Of a stretch of 64,000 bases of DNA, positions 25,649 to 38,463 are shown piece after piece. Made by a program: the position numbers and the translations under genes. The stretch spans positions 1 to 64,000 of the forward strand of contig JAQYQB010000026.1 in the NCBI GenBank assembly GCA_028726465.1, given 5' to 3'. The notes below the pieces were generated by a model. It saw only the letters and a program-made list of their open reading frames with translations, did no database searches and had not been told where the DNA came from. Every line of letters starts with the position of its first letter. Within the stretch, counting starts at the first letter, position 1. This stretch comes from Mycobacteriaceae bacterium. GTDB taxonomy: Bacteria; Actinomycetota; Actinomycetes; Mycobacteriales; Mycobacteriaceae.

Positions 25649-26701
25649 GTGTTTAAATCTGTCTCTATCCGCCGCCCCCGCGCGCTAGCCGCCGCCTTCG
25701 CCGCGGTCGCCGCCTTGGGGTTCGGCCTCGCCAGCCCTGCCACCCCGTCCGCCCAGGCCCAGTCGAGCCTCATCGACGGCTCCTTCCAGCTGCCCGGCAA
25801 CCAGAGCAAGCAGCCCTGGTTAGGCAACCAGCCGAAGATCGTGAACAAGCGCCACGTCAACGGCAACTTCTGGAAGGTGGACGTGTGGTCCCCGGCCAAC
25901 CGCGCCGTTATCACCAATAACGTGCTGCTGCCCGGCGGCGACCAGCCGCGCGGTTCTTTCTACCTGCTGCCCGGCATCCAGGGTGGCGAGCAGGGCATGA
26001 ACTGGATGAGCCACACCGACATCGGCCCGTGGTTCGCCGGCAAGAACGTCAATGTGGTCATGCCCATCGGCGGCGCTTATTCCCTCTACACCGACTGGAA
26101 TACCGCGGACCCCATCCTGGGCGTTAACAAGTGGAACACCTACATGACCCACGAGCTTCCGCCGCTCATCGACGCCGAATTCCACGGCAACGGCCGCGAC
26201 GCTATCGCCGGCCTGTCTTCCACCGGCGCCGCCGCCCTCGACATCGCCGGCCACGCCCCGCAGCGCTTCCGCGCCGCCGCCTCCTACTCCGGTTGCCCGG
26301 TCCGCTCCGGCGCCCTGGGATGGCCGGTCTCCAGCATCATGATGGCCGCCGGCGGCGGCTCTTCCGTCAATGCCTGGGGCCTGCCCGGCTCCCCGGCCTG
26401 GGCCGACCACGATCCCAACGCCCAGCCGCACCGACTGCGCGACGTCAAGGTCTTCGTTGCTTCCGCCTCCGGCACCCCCGGCCCCATCGACGGCAACTAC
26501 GGCCCCGCCCAACACCTGGGCCCGTCCGCAACCGAGAAGGTTGCCAACGAGTGCACGAACATCTACACCCGCACCGCCCGCGCAGCCGGCGTCGACGTCA
26601 ACCGCTACTACACCAACACCGGCTCCCACTCCTTCCCGCTGTTCTCCCACCAGCTCAAGGTCAGCTGGGCACAAACCATCCAGCCGACCATCGGCGGCTA
26701 A
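25649..26701 (+). CDS. Trehalose corynomycolyltransferase (Cmt / antigen 85 family)
   Basis: Secreted esterase that transfers corynomycolates between trehalose monomycolate and the cell wall or a second trehalose. The 350 residues start with a signal peptide (about 1-38, cut near AQAQSS). The esterase fold shows the nucleophile in GLSSTGAAAL and the catalytic His in GSHSFPLFSH. GTG 25649 lies 6 bases after -10 TATAGT (25637-25642), preferred over the in-frame ATG 25631. Which cmt paralogue this is cannot be said. Confidence 0.92.
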   Translation: MFKSVSIRRPRALAAAFAAVAALGFGLASPATPSAQAQSSLIDGSFQLPGNQSKQPWLGNQPKIVNKRHVNGNFWKVDVWSPANRAVITNNVLLPGGDQPRGSFYLLPGIQGGEQGMNWMSHTDIGPWFAGKNVNVVMPIGGAYSLYTDWNTADPILGVNKWNTYMTHELPPLIDAEFHGNGRDAIAGLSSTGAAALDIAGHAPQRFRAAASYSGCPVRSGALGWPVSSIMMAAGGGSSVNAWGLPGSPAWADHDPNAQPHRLRDVKVFVASASGTPGPIDGNYGPAQHLGPSATEKVANECTNIYTRTARAAGVDVNRYYTNTGSHSFPLFSHQLKVSWAQTIQPTIGG

Positions 26702-26790
26702 ACCGGCCGCCCCGGGCGGGGTTAGCCACGCAACGCTAAAGCGTCTTAAGCACCCTTTCTACACCCCGCATACGGTCGAATGGCCCCACG

Positions 26791-26831
26791 AAAAATGCCT
26801 CACACCGCGTACCACGGTGCGAGGCATTTTC
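26791..26831. terminator. Bidirectional terminator between the mycolyltransferase gene and purL
   Basis: A near-perfect long stem (26793-26806 paired with 26815-26830) has A-runs before and T-runs after on both strands, between convergent genes. Confidence 0.9.
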
Positions 26832-26839
26832 TATCTCCC

Positions 26840-29110
<2,271 letters not shown>

Positions 29111-29119
29111 GTGCGCCTC

Positions 29120-29797
29120 CTAAACTGCGGCCGTCACGGCGTTGATAGCGGATACAAAAAGGCCCAGGCCGTCAGTGGACGGCCCGGTAAGCGGATCGAT
29201 GGCGTGCTCGGGGTGCGGCATAAGCCCCACGACCCGGCCGGTCTCGTTGGTAATACCGGCGATCGCGTTGACGGACCCGTTGTAGTTGTCCGTGTAGCGG
29301 AAGACCACGCGGCCTTCCTTCTCCAGCTCCTCGACGGTCTCCGCGGCGGCCTGGAAACGGCCCTCGCCGTGCTTGGCCGGGATGAGGATCCGCTGGCCAG
29401 CCTCAAATTCGGTGGTCCAGGCGGTCTGCGCGTTCGCGACCTCCAGGTAGGTATCCGTGCAGTGGAAGTGCAGCCCCTGGTTGCGGGTCAACGCCCCGGG
29501 CAGCAGGCCGGCTTCGGTCAGGATCTGGAAGCCGTTGCAAATGCCCAGCACCGGCATGCCCTTGTGGGCAGCGTCGATGACCGAGCGCATGACGGGCGCG
29601 AGGGCGGAAATCGCCCCGGAGCGCAGGTAGTCGCCGTAGGAAAAGCCACCGGGGACCACGACCGCGTCCACGCCGCGCAGGTCGGCGTCGGCGTGCCAGA
29701 GGTTTTCCACCTCGGCGCCGGCCCGGCGCGCAGCACGATCCGCGTCGACGTCGTCGAGCGTGCCGGGGAAGGTAATTACTCCGATCTTGGCGGACAC
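29120..29797 (-). CDS. purQ: Phosphoribosylformylglycinamidine synthase glutaminase subunit PurQ
   Basis: Class I glutamine amidotransferase that supplies ammonia to PurL. Of 225 residues, the nucleophile Cys sits in [11 protein letters not shown], and [15 protein letters not shown] and MPHPEHA complete the site. Its start overlaps the purS stop by one base, so translation is coupled. Confidence 0.97.
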   Translation of the reverse strand: MSAKIGVITFPGTLDDVDADRAARRAGAEVENLWHADADLRGVDAVVVPGGFSYGDYLRSGAISALAPVMRSVIDAAHKGMPVLGICNGFQILTEAGLLPGALTRNQGLHFHCTDTYLEVANAQTAWTTEFEAGQRILIPAKHGEGRFQAAAETVEELEKEGRVVFRYTDNYNGSVNAIAGITNETGRVVGLMPHPEHAIDPLTGPSTDGLGLFVSAINAVTAAV

Positions 29798-30039
29798 TAC
29801 TTGACCTCCAGCCCGGTGACCTCGTAGTCCTCGATGACGGTGTTGGCCAGCAGGGTGGCCGCGACCTTCTCCAGCTCCTCGGCCGTCACGGAGTCCGCGA
29901 CCTCCAGCTCGAAGCGCTTGCCCTGGCGGACATCGCTGACCCCTTCAACCCCGATTCGACCCAGCGCGCGGACAACAGCTTGCCCCTGCGGATCCAGAAT
30001 CTCGGCCTTCGGCATGACATTGACAACTACACGAGCCAT
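29797..30039 (-). CDS. purS: Phosphoribosylformylglycinamidine synthase subunit PurS
   Basis: An 80-residue structural subunit that bridges PurL and PurQ, with the family pattern [17 protein letters not shown] and [16 protein letters not shown] start with AAGGAAA upstream. First gene of purSQL. Confidence 0.96.
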   Translation of the reverse strand: MARVVVNVMPKAEILDPQGQAVVRALGRIGVEGVSDVRQGKRFELEVADSVTAEELEKVAATLLANTVIEDYEVTGLEVK

Positions 30040-30360
30040 TAAATTTCCTTACTGTGCTCACGGCTAGGTCTGCGCGCACTAGTTTAGCCTGCCTAGGGCC
30101 GCAAAACCTACCCATCCCAGCGGTCACCCCCACACCAACGCCCGCTCCCCCAATCGGGGCCGGAAAGTAAACACCGGGTATCCCCCGCAAAGACGGAAAC
30201 CAAATTCTAGGCCACACCTAGGCAAACCCCCTGCGGGCTTCGAACACGCGGCAGCGCTTGCTCCCGCGCGTGTCCGCTCCGTGTTCTACAACTGAGGGTA
30301 ATGCGCTCGGAACGCATGAATTTGTCTGTCTTCTTCCCCAACTAAGGTGGTTCGTTCCCT
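30040..30360. promoter_or_regulatory. Divergent region between purS and the nuclease gene
   Basis: These 321 bases hold no gene that I can support. A direct repeat CTAGGC (30207-30212 and 30218-30223) has an 11-base period. A -10-like TAAGGT at 30343-30348 lies 12 bases before the nuclease ATG. Nothing else is recognised. Confidence 0.4.
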
Positions 30361-33090
30361 ATGTCTTCTCCCCAGTCCTCGCGGCGGGTGGCCCGCCGCC
30401 GCGGCGCGCTCGTACTCGCGGCCGTGACCTCTACCGTCGCCGCCGGTCTCGCCGTCCCCACTGCCTCGGCCGCCCCGTCCGGGGACAACGTCGTCATCTC
30501 CGAGGTCTACGGCGGCGGTGGCAACTCCGGCGCGGAGTACACCCACGACTTCATCGAGCTCTACAACCCGACGGATGGTGACATCAGCCTGGATGGTTGG
30601 AACGTCGAGTACTTCTCCGCCAAGGGCGGCTCCGGCGGCACTACCCAGCTGAACGGGACGATCCCGGCCGGGGCGCATTACCTCATCCAGCAGGCTCAGG
30701 GCAACGGCGGCAACACCGCCCTGCCGGCTGCCGATGCCACCGGCAGCCTGGCCATGTCCGCCACCAAGGGTTCGGTCCAGCTCAGCGACGGCGCGGGCGA
30801 GGTGGTCGACTTGGTCGGCTTCGGCGAGGCCAGCCTGTCCGAGGGCTCCCCGGCCCAGGCGCCGAACAACCGGAACTCGGTCCAGCGCGACGAGAACGGC
30901 ACCGACACCGATGACAACTCCGCCGATTTTACGGCCGGCGCGCCCAGCCCGGCCGGCACCGGCGGAGGCGTGGCCCCGGAACCGGGCACCGATCCGGAGC
31001 CGCAGGATCCGCCCGCCGCGGGCGAGGCCGTGGCCATCGCCGATATCCAGGGCACGGGCCCGGCCTCCCCGCTGGTCGACCAGACCGTGACCACCGAGGG
31101 AGTCGTCACCGCCGTGTGGGAAGAAGGCGGCCTGAACGGCTACACCATCCAGACCGGCGGCGAATCCGCGGCCGGCGAGGCCAGCCACGGCCTTTTCATC
31201 TACGCCGGCAATGACGGCGCGTACCCGGAAATCGGCCAGTCCGTGCAGGTGACCGGCAAGGTCTCCGAGTACTACGGCAACACCCAGGTCTCGGCTAAGA
31301 CCTTCACCGAACTGGAGGAGCCGCTCGAGCAGGTCGAGCCCATCGAGATCGACGAGCTGCCCGCCGGCGACGAGGCCCGGGAGGCCTACGAGTCCATGCT
31401 GGTGCTGCCCGGCACCCACACCGTGACCAACAACTACGCACTCAACACATACGGCGAGGTCGGCCTGGCCGCGGGCCAAGAAGCCCTGCGCCAGCCCTCC
31501 GATGTCCATGCCCCCTCGACGGATCCGAACTCCCCGCTCAAGCAGCTGGAAAAGGACAACGCCGAGCGCCTGGTCACCCTGGACGACGGCCGGACCCGGG
31601 ATTACCTGAAGACCGATAAGGAGACCCCGCTGCCGTATATCTCCCAGGACGGCGGCCAGACCATCAAGAGCCTGCGCACCACCGACCAGGTGGAGTTCCA
31701 GCAACCGGTCGTCGTGCACTACTCCCACGAGCAGTGGCGCTTCCAGCCCACCTCCCCGGTCACCGGGGAGACCGCCGGCGCAGATCTGCCGATTAGCTGG
31801 GAGGACTCCCGCGCCGCGGAGCTGGACGCCCTCGACGTCGAAGGCGACTACACCATCGGCGCCTTCAACGTCCTGAACTACTTCACCTCGCTGGGCGAGG
31901 AGTTCGGCGGCAGCTCCTACGACGACAAGGACGGCAACCCAGTCACCGTCAACCGCGGGACCACCCGCGGCGCCTATACCCAGGCCGCCTTCGAAGACCA
32001 GCAGGCCAAGATCGTCGCGGCCATCAACGGCTTGGACGCCGACGTCATCGCGCTGTCCGAAATCGAGGACACCTTCGGCGTGACCGGGGACCTCTCCCGC
32101 CGCGACGAGGCACTGAACCACCTGGTCGAGGAGCTCAACGCCGCGGGCGGAAACTGGAAGGCCGTCGCCTCCCCGTCTCAGGGCGTGCCGGAGGACGTCG
32201 ACGTCATCCGCACCGCGTTCATCTACGACCCGGACCGCGTGCGCCCGGTGGGCGAGTCCCGCATCTTCAGCGACGCCCGCTTCACCGGCACCGCCCGTGA
32301 GCCGCTGGCCCAGGAGTTCGCCCCGGCAGATGCCGGCGAGGACGCCGAGACCTTCGTGGCCGTGGCCAACCATTTCAAGTCCAAGGGTTCCGTGGTCAAG
32401 GATGACGCGGACCGCGGGGACGGCCAGGGCAACAACCCCAATGTGCGCAACGCGCAGGCCCAGGCGGTCCTCGACCATCTGGCCAAGCAGCCGGACTGGC
32501 AGGACAAGGCCACCTTCGTCATGGGGGATCTGAATACCTACACCCGCGAGGAGGCCCTGGACATCTTCCGCAACCACGGCTACACCGTGCCGGCGGAGAC
32601 CTTTGATGCCGACGCCTCCTACCAGTTCAGCGGCCTGCTCGGCTCCCTGGACCACGTCCTGGCCAACGAGGTGGCCAGCGAGAACGTCACCGACGCGCAG
32701 GTCTGGAACATCAACGCGGACGAGTCCGTCGCCTTCGAGTACTCGCGCCGCAACTACAACGCGGTCGACTTCTACGACGACTCCCCGTTCCGCTCCTCCG
32801 ACCACGACCCGGTCAAGGTCGGCTTCTCCCTCGGCGGGGATGACGCTGCCGGCGATGACGAGAACGGCAACGGCGGGGACGACAACAACGAGGACGACGA
32901 CCAGGGCAAGCCGGAGGGGTCGGGGGACGCCGGCTCGAGTGGCTCCTCGGTGGGCGGCGCTGTCGTGGCAGTGATTGCTGGCCTGGCCGCGGTCCTGGGC
33001 ATCGGTGCCGCCCTGGCAGGTGGCCTGCGCGGCGTGCTGCCGATGTTGCCGGCGGATATCCGCCGCGTCATCGAACGCCTGCTACCCTAG
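30361..33090 (+). CDS. Secreted ExeM/NucH-family nuclease with lamin-tail domain
   Basis: A 909-residue extracellular nuclease. A signal peptide (about 1-38, ending TASAAPSG) is followed by a lamin-tail domain (about 42-150, ISEVYGGGGNSGAEY) and an OB-fold nucleic-acid-binding domain (about 220-340). An endonuclease/exonuclease/phosphatase domain follows (about 490-825, with NVLNYF, LSEIED, VMGDLNTY and SSDHDPVKVGF). After an acidic linker a hydrophobic segment (about 875-900) suggests membrane or wall anchoring. NucH of C. glutamicum is induced by phosphate starvation, so a scavenging role is plausible here. Confidence 0.9.
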   Translation: MSSPQSSRRVARRRGALVLAAVTSTVAAGLAVPTASAAPSGDNVVISEVYGGGGNSGAEYTHDFIELYNPTDGDISLDGWNVEYFSAKGGSGGTTQLNGTIPAGAHYLIQQAQGNGGNTALPAADATGSLAMSATKGSVQLSDGAGEVVDLVGFGEASLSEGSPAQAPNNRNSVQRDENGTDTDDNSADFTAGAPSPAGTGGGVAPEPGTDPEPQDPPAAGEAVAIADIQGTGPASPLVDQTVTTEGVVTAVWEEGGLNGYTIQTGGESAAGEASHGLFIYAGNDGAYPEIGQSVQVTGKVSEYYGNTQVSAKTFTELEEPLEQVEPIEIDELPAGDEAREAYESMLVLPGTHTVTNNYALNTYGEVGLAAGQEALRQPSDVHAPSTDPNSPLKQLEKDNAERLVTLDDGRTRDYLKTDKETPLPYISQDGGQTIKSLRTTDQVEFQQPVVVHYSHEQWRFQPTSPVTGETAGADLPISWEDSRAAELDALDVEGDYTIGAFNVLNYFTSLGEEFGGSSYDDKDGNPVTVNRGTTRGAYTQAAFEDQQAKIVAAINGLDADVIALSEIEDTFGVTGDLSRRDEALNHLVEELNAAGGNWKAVASPSQGVPEDVDVIRTAFIYDPDRVRPVGESRIFSDARFTGTAREPLAQEFAPADAGEDAETFVAVANHFKSKGSVVKDDADRGDGQGNNPNVRNAQAQAVLDHLAKQPDWQDKATFVMGDLNTYTREEALDIFRNHGYTVPAETFDADASYQFSGLLGSLDHVLANEVASENVTDAQVWNINADESVAFEYSRRNYNAVDFYDDSPFRSSDHDPVKVGFSLGGDDAAGDDENGNGGDDNNEDDDQGKPEGSGDAGSSGSSVGGAVVAVIAGLAAVLGIGAALAGGLRGVLPMLPADIRRVIERLLP

Positions 33091-33770
33091 TTCGGCAGGT
33101 AGATGCTGTAGTCGGCCGGCTGCGCGCCGGCCGCTGCGGCCTTGTGCACGGCTTTGACGAAGTCCTTGACCACCTTCCGGTCGTCGAGGTTACGGCCGGA
33201 GACCGACAGTCGGACGGTGTTGCCGCGCTGGGCGGAGCGTTCCGCCGCGCGGATGATGTTGCGGCGCCACCACTTGGCCGCGCCGAAGCCCTCGCCGTAG
33301 GAGAGGTTGCGCGACTGGTAGAACTTGCCGGACTCGAGCTCGTGGATGCCGCGGGTGGACACGGCCACGTCGAAGCCGAAGGCCGGCAGCACCTTGAGGG
33401 TCCCCTCCGACATGCGCCAGCGCGGCGGGGCGAAGATGGTGGGGGTAAAACCGATCTTGCCCATCTGCCGGGTCGCACCGGCCAGCCGCAGCTTCGCCTC
33501 GTGCTCATCGAGGTTGGCGAATTCCGCGCGACGGCCCTGGACGGCTTGGTCGAAGCCGTTGAGAATCAGTACCCGGCCGGAGTCTGCTTGCTCTTTGACC
33601 CAGCCCTTCGTCTTGGAGTCCTTCGCCAAGTGCCAATTGCCGTCAATATGCGGGGCAATCAGAAGAGACACAGGAATCCCCTCGGCATCCAGGATGCGGA
33701 GGAGATTCGAGGCCTGTTTCCGGGTGTCGTCGAAGATACTGGAAATCGAAACCAGGAGGTGGCCATGCAT
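33087..33770 (-). CDS. DUF2334 polysaccharide-deacetylase-like protein
   Basis: A 227-residue protein of the DUF2334 group, related to the carbohydrate esterase 4 fold. MHGHLLVSISSIFDDTRKQ forms the first strand with an acidic pair, then APHIDGNW and FAPPRWRMSEGTLK. There is no signal peptide, so it appears cytoplasmic. The substrate is unknown. The ATG lies 7 bases after GATAAT. Its 3' end overlaps the nuclease stop by 4 bases. Confidence 0.78.
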   Translation of the reverse strand: MHGHLLVSISSIFDDTRKQASNLLRILDAEGIPVSLLIAPHIDGNWHLAKDSKTKGWVKEQADSGRVLILNGFDQAVQGRRAEFANLDEHEAKLRLAGATRQMGKIGFTPTIFAPPRWRMSEGTLKVLPAFGFDVAVSTRGIHELESGKFYQSRNLSYGEGFGAAKWWRRNIIRAAERSAQRGNTVRLSVSGRNLDDRKVVKDFVKAVHKAAAAGAQPADYSIYLPN

Positions 33771-33816
33771 AAGAAGTATTATCGCACAGCCTTCTAGGTT
33801 CCGCGCGTCGAGAACG

Positions 33817-35955
33817 CTACTCGGTACACCCCGTGGCCTGGTTGATGATCCAGGCGTATTCGAAGGCGTTCTGGCGCCACTTGTCGTAGCGGCCGGACAC
33901 GCCGCCGTGGCCGGCGACCATCTCCGTCTTCAGCAGGAACTGGCCGCCGCTGGCAACGGTGCGCAGCTTGGCGATCCACTTGGCGGGCTCCACGTAGAGC
34001 ACGCGGGTGTCGTTCAGCGAGGTTGTGGCCAGGATATTCGGGTAATCCTGCGCCGTGACGTTCTCGTACGGCGCGTAGCTGGCCATGTAGTCGTAGAAGG
34101 CCGGGTCGTGGTACGGGTCGCCCCACTCGTCCCACTCCACCACCGTGAGCGGGAGCTCCGGCATGAGCATGGAGGTCAGCGGATCGACGAAAGGCACGGC
34201 GGCCTGGATGGCGGTGAAACGGTCCGGGACCATATTCGCCACGGCACCCATCAGCATGCCGCCCGCGGAGCCACCTTCCGCCGTCAGCCGGTCCGGGCTG
34301 GTCAGGCCACGGGCGATGAGGTCGTCGGCCACGTCGATGAAGTCGGTGAAGGTGTTCTTCTTCTCCATGAGCTTGCCGTGGTCGTACCAGCCGCGGCCCA
34401 TCTCCCCGCCGCCGCGGACGTGGGCGACGGCGAAGATCATGCCGCGGTCCAGCAGCGACAGGCGGGTGACGGAGAACCCGGGGTCGACGCTAGTCTCGTA
34501 GGAACCGTAGCCGTAGAGCAGCATCGGCTGCGGCGCGGAGGTGTCCAGGTCCGCGCGGTGCACCACGGAGACGGGGATCTCCGTGCCGTCCTGGGCGGTG
34601 GCCCACAGGCGGTAGGCGGTGTAGTCGCCGGGCTCGTAGCCGCCCTGGACCTCCTGCTGCTTCAGCAGGGTGCGCTCGCCGGTGGCGACGTCGTATTGCA
34701 GGACCTGGGCAGGCTGCGTGAACGAGCCGTAGACCATGCGGATGACCGGGGTGTCCCACTCCGGGTTGCCGGTGGTGCCGGCGGTATAGATCTCCTCGTC
34801 GAAGTCGACCTGGGTGAACTCGCCGAGCCCCTCGCCCTCGGTCAGCGGCATGATGGCGATGCGCCCGATGCCGCCGCTGCGGTAGACCAGCACCAGCTGG
34901 TGCTGGTAGGTATCCACGCCCTCGATGCGCACGTCCTCGCGGTGCGGGACCAGCACCTGGGTATCCCGCAGGGCGGGCAGGCCGGTGTCCTTCGTCAGCG
35001 CCGGGCAGACGGTGACCTCGAAGTTGGCGCCGGCAGCGTTGTGGGTGACGATCCAGCGGTCCTCGCCGTCGATGACAGCGTGGTCCACCTCGTATTCGAC
35101 CCCGGATTCGCGCTCCCAGAGCAGCTGGAATTCGCCTTCCGGCTGGTCCTGCTCCAGCACCCAGAACTCCGAGGTGATCTTCGAACTGGAGACCAAGAAC
35201 AGGTACTTGTCGCTGCGGGTGCCGCCCACTCCTACGCTGAAGTGCGCGTCTTCCTCGTAGAAGATACGCACATCGTCTTCCTGCGGTGTGCCTACCTTGT
35301 GGCGCCACACGCTGTCCGCGCGCCAGGCCTCGTCGACGGTCTGGTAAAAGATGTAGTCCTCGCCGACCCAGGTCGCGCCGTAGAACAGGCCCGTCAGGTG
35401 ATCGTCCAGCAACTCGCCCGTAGCCAGATCCTTGATGCGCAGCTCGAAGCGCTCGTCACCGCTGACATCCACGGAATACGCCAGGTAACGCCCCGAGGTC
35501 GTGATGGAAGAGGCCCCGAGGGAGAAGAACTCGTTGCCCTCGGCCAGCTCGTTCAGGTCGAGCAGCACCTCTTCGCCTGCCGGGCGACCTTCCTCCGGGA
35601 TGACGGGCGGGAACCACGGGTCCGCGCCCTCCTCGACCGGCAGGCGGCAGGACAGGCCGTAGCTCTTGCCCTCCTGGGAGCGCCCGTAGTACCAGTAGTC
35701 GCCCTGGCGCACGGGAACGGACATGTCCGTTTCCTTGATGCGCGACTTAATCTCCTGGTAGATATTCTCGGTCAGCGTCTCCAGGTGCGCGGTCTGCGCC
35801 TTGGTGTAGTCGTTTTCCGCGTTAAGGTAGTCCAGCGTGTCCTGCGACTTCTTATCCCGCAGCCACTCGTAGTCATCGACGAAAGTGCGGCCGTGGAATT
35901 GGCGCGAAATCGGACGAACGGGGGCTACCGGAGCATGCATGGATTCATCAGTCAT
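33817..35955 (-). CDS. ptrB: Oligopeptidase B (prolyl oligopeptidase family S9A)
   Basis: Cytoplasmic serine peptidase that cleaves short peptides after Arg or Lys. The 712 residues consist of an N-terminal beta-propeller (about 75-400) and a C-terminal alpha/beta hydrolase. The nucleophile Ser is in EGGSAGGMLMG and the catalytic His in VAGHGGVSGRYDKW. The ATG at 35955 lies 8 bases after TAGGAT, so little or no leader is expected. Confidence 0.95.
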   Translation of the reverse strand: MTDESMHAPVAPVRPISRQFHGRTFVDDYEWLRDKKSQDTLDYLNAENDYTKAQTAHLETLTENIYQEIKSRIKETDMSVPVRQGDYWYYGRSQEGKSYGLSCRLPVEEGADPWFPPVIPEEGRPAGEEVLLDLNELAEGNEFFSLGASSITTSGRYLAYSVDVSGDERFELRIKDLATGELLDDHLTGLFYGATWVGEDYIFYQTVDEAWRADSVWRHKVGTPQEDDVRIFYEEDAHFSVGVGGTRSDKYLFLVSSSKITSEFWVLEQDQPEGEFQLLWERESGVEYEVDHAVIDGEDRWIVTHNAAGANFEVTVCPALTKDTGLPALRDTQVLVPHREDVRIEGVDTYQHQLVLVYRSGGIGRIAIMPLTEGEGLGEFTQVDFDEEIYTAGTTGNPEWDTPVIRMVYGSFTQPAQVLQYDVATGERTLLKQQEVQGGYEPGDYTAYRLWATAQDGTEIPVSVVHRADLDTSAPQPMLLYGYGSYETSVDPGFSVTRLSLLDRGMIFAVAHVRGGGEMGRGWYDHGKLMEKKNTFTDFIDVADDLIARGLTSPDRLTAEGGSAGGMLMGAVANMVPDRFTAIQAAVPFVDPLTSMLMPELPLTVVEWDEWGDPYHDPAFYDYMASYAPYENVTAQDYPNILATTSLNDTRVLYVEPAKWIAKLRTVASGGQFLLKTEMVAGHGGVSGRYDKWRQNAFEYAWIINQATGCTE

Positions 35956-36019
35956 AGGCCCCCATCCTACGTCACCGTGTCCCGCAGCCGGCGGGTCATT
36001 CCCGCCCGCTGCGTGGGTT

Positions 36020-36904
36020 TTAGCCTACCCAGTCGATGAACTGCTTGCCTGACAGGCGCTCGTAAGCCTCGATGTAGCGCAGGCGGGTGGCGGAGACGAT
36101 CTCGTCCGGCAGGGCCGGCGGGGTGGTCTCGGAGGCCTTGTCCCAGCCGGATTCCGGCGAGGTCAGCCAGTTGCGGACGTACTGCTTGTCGAAGCTGGGC
36201 TGGACCTCCCCCTCGACGTAGGAGTCGGCCGGCCAGTAGCGGGAAGAGTCCGGGGTCAGCACCTCGTCGGCCAAGACGAGGGTGCCGTCGCTGTCCAGGC
36301 CGAACTCGAACTTGGTGTCGGCCAGGATGATGCCGCGTTCTTCGGCAATCTGGGCGGCCTGGGCGTAGATGGTCAGCGTGGCGTTGCACAGCTGGGCGGC
36401 GCGGTCGGCGCCGAGGTCTTTCACGACGCGCTCGTAGGTAACGTTCTCGTCGTGCTCGCCCTGCTCCGCCTTAGTGGCCGGGGTGAAGATGGGCTCCGGC
36501 AGGCGGGAGGCCTCCACCAGGCCGGAGGGCAGCTCGATGCCGCAGACCGTGCCGTTGGCCTGGTATTCCTTCAGCCCGGAGCCGGTCAGGTAGCCGCGGG
36601 CCACGCACTCGAAGGGCAGCATCTGCAGTTTCTTGACCACGAATGCCCGGCCCAGGACCTCTTCCGGGATCCGCACGTCGTCGACCGGGCCGGCCAGGTG
36701 GTTGGGGAAATTGATGGCGTCGAAGAAGAACTGCGAGGTCGCAGTCAGCACCCGCCCCTTGTCCGGGATGGCGGGCTCCAGGGCGAAGTCGAAGGCGGAA
36801 ATCCGGTCGCTGGCCACCATGAGCAGCGTGTGCTCATCGATGGCGTAGATGTCGCGGACTTTGCCGGATACGAGGTGCTGATAATCGCTAAGACGTGGTC
36901 GCAT
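36020..36904 (-). CDS. purC: SAICAR synthetase
   Basis: Joins CAIR and aspartate to SAICAR in purine synthesis. The 294 residues show [22 protein letters not shown] near the N-terminus and [21 protein letters not shown]. The ATG at 36904 lies 7 bases after -10 TAAGAT (36912-36917), whereas an in-frame ATG at 36911-36913 overlaps that box, so 36904 is the start. It follows purB by 26 bases with its own promoter. Confidence 0.97.
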   Translation of the reverse strand: MRPRLSDYQHLVSGKVRDIYAIDEHTLLMVASDRISAFDFALEPAIPDKGRVLTATSQFFFDAINFPNHLAGPVDDVRIPEEVLGRAFVVKKLQMLPFECVARGYLTGSGLKEYQANGTVCGIELPSGLVEASRLPEPIFTPATKAEQGEHDENVTYERVVKDLGADRAAQLCNATLTIYAQAAQIAEERGIILADTKFEFGLDSDGTLVLADEVLTPDSSRYWPADSYVEGEVQPSFDKQYVRNWLTSPESGWDKASETTPPALPDEIVSATRLRYIEAYERLSGKQFIDWVG

Positions 36905-36930
36905 GCCCCACATCTTAGCGCGCCGGTGGG

Positions 36931-38361
36931 CTAAATAATCTCGCCCGGGCGGTACTGGGCGGCCTGGGGGTGCTGGTCCGCCTTTTCGGCGATCCGGGAC
37001 AGAACCTGGCCTACCTGCGCTTCCGCAGCACCGATGAAGGCGTGCTTGTCGGCGAGAGCCGCATCCAGGGCAGCCCTGTCAAGGGGGAGGCGCTCATCGG
37101 CGGCCAGCCGCTCCACCAGGTCTTGATCCGCGCCGTTTTCGCGCATGTTCAGCGCCACGGCGACGGCGTTTTCCTTGATGACCTCGTGGGCGGTCTCGCG
37201 TCCGACCCCGGCGCGCACGGCCGCCATGAGGATGCGAGTGGTGGCCAAGAACGGCAGGTAGCGCTCGAGTTCGCGGTCGATCATGGCCGGGAAAGCACCG
37301 AACTCCTCCAGCACGGTCAGGAAGGTCTCGAACTGTCCGTCAAGCGCGAAGAAGGCGTCCGGCAGTGCGACGCGGCGGATGACCGAGCAGAAAACGTCGC
37401 CCTCGTTCCACTGCTGCCCGGCCAGGTCGCCGACCATGGTCAGGTAGCCGCGGAGGATGACCTGGAAGCCGCAGACGCGCTCGCAGGAGCGGGCGTTCAT
37501 CTTGTGCGGCATGGCAGAGGAACCGACCTGGCCTTCCTTGAAGCCCTCGGTGACGGTCTCATTGCCGGCCATCAGACGGATGGTGGTGGCCAGCGAAGAC
37601 GGCGCCGCGCCCAGCTCGACGAGGGCGGAGACGGCATCGAAGTCCAGCGAGCGCGGGTAAACCTGCCCGACGGAGTCGAAGATCCGGCTAAAGCCGAGGT
37701 AGTCCGCTACGGAGGTCTCCAGGGAGGCTAGCTTGTCATGGGACCCACCCATAAGGTCCAGCATGTCCTGGGCCGTGCCCATCGGGCCCTTGATGCCGCG
37801 CAGCGGGTAGCGGTTCAGCAGCGCCTCGACGCGCTCGATGGCCAACAGCATCTCGTCGGCGGCGGAGGCAAACCGCTTGCCCAGGGTGGTGGCCTGGGCG
37901 GCGACGTTGTGGGAGCGGCCTGCCATGACCAGGTGCTGGTACTTGTCGGCGTGCTCGCCCATGCGGGCCACCACGGCGATGGCCTTGTCGCGGATGATCT
38001 GCAGGGAGCGGTAGATCTGCAGCTGCTCGACGTTTTCGGTCAGGTCGCGGCTGGTCATCCCCTTGTGGATGTGCTCGTAGCCGGCCAGCGCGTTGAATTC
38101 CTCGATACGCGCCTTCACGTCGTGGCGGGTAACGCGCTCGCGCTGGGCGATGGAGTCCAAGTCGACGTTTTCGACCGCTGCCTCGTAGGCGCTGATCGCC
38201 TCGTCGGGGATATCCACCCCCAGGTCCTTCTGGGCGCGCATGACCGCGATCCACAGCTGCCGCTCGAGCACGATCTTGTGCTCGGGGCTCCAGATTTCGG
38301 TCAGCTCCGCCGAAGCGTAGCGGGAGGACAGGACGTTGTTAATCTTCTTCTTTTCAGCCAC
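36931..38361 (-). CDS. purB: Adenylosuccinate lyase
   Basis: Releases fumarate from SAICAR and from adenylosuccinate. The 476 residues contain the fumarase-family signature [10 protein letters not shown] and the catalytic His region [15 protein letters not shown] start at 38361 has only a weak -10 nearby (AATAAT, 8 bases before). The gene precedes purC. Confidence 0.96.
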   Translation of the reverse strand: MAEKKKINNVLSSRYASAELTEIWSPEHKIVLERQLWIAVMRAQKDLGVDIPDEAISAYEAAVENVDLDSIAQRERVTRHDVKARIEEFNALAGYEHIHKGMTSRDLTENVEQLQIYRSLQIIRDKAIAVVARMGEHADKYQHLVMAGRSHNVAAQATTLGKRFASAADEMLLAIERVEALLNRYPLRGIKGPMGTAQDMLDLMGGSHDKLASLETSVADYLGFSRIFDSVGQVYPRSLDFDAVSALVELGAAPSSLATTIRLMAGNETVTEGFKEGQVGSSAMPHKMNARSCERVCGFQVILRGYLTMVGDLAGQQWNEGDVFCSVIRRVALPDAFFALDGQFETFLTVLEEFGAFPAMIDRELERYLPFLATTRILMAAVRAGVGRETAHEVIKENAVAVALNMRENGADQDLVERLAADERLPLDRAALDAALADKHAFIGAAEAQVGQVLSRIAEKADQHPQAAQYRPGEII

Positions 38362-38410
38362 AAGCCCTCATTATTCCACGTGGTCTAGGCGCGGGGGCAA
38401 TAATGCGACA

Positions 38411-38444
38411 GCGGCCCCGCCCGGTAGCCGGGACCTGGGGCCGC
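38411..38444 (-). terminator. Hairpin after purD
   Basis: GCGGCCCC (38411-38418) pairs with GGGGCCGC (38437-38444) around an inner CCGG stem. The T-tract on the minus strand is weak. Confidence 0.5.
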
Positions 38445-38463
38445 TGGAGGTCTGCTGCGGTTG

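Noticed and set aside
30286..32805. 839-codon open frame on the minus strand opposite the nuclease
   Set aside because: Antisense shadow; the plus strand encodes recognisable nuclease domains throughout.
33325..36039. 904-codon open frame on the plus strand opposite ptrB
   Set aside because: Antisense shadow of the oligopeptidase B gene in high-GC DNA; its protein has no domain signature and biased composition.
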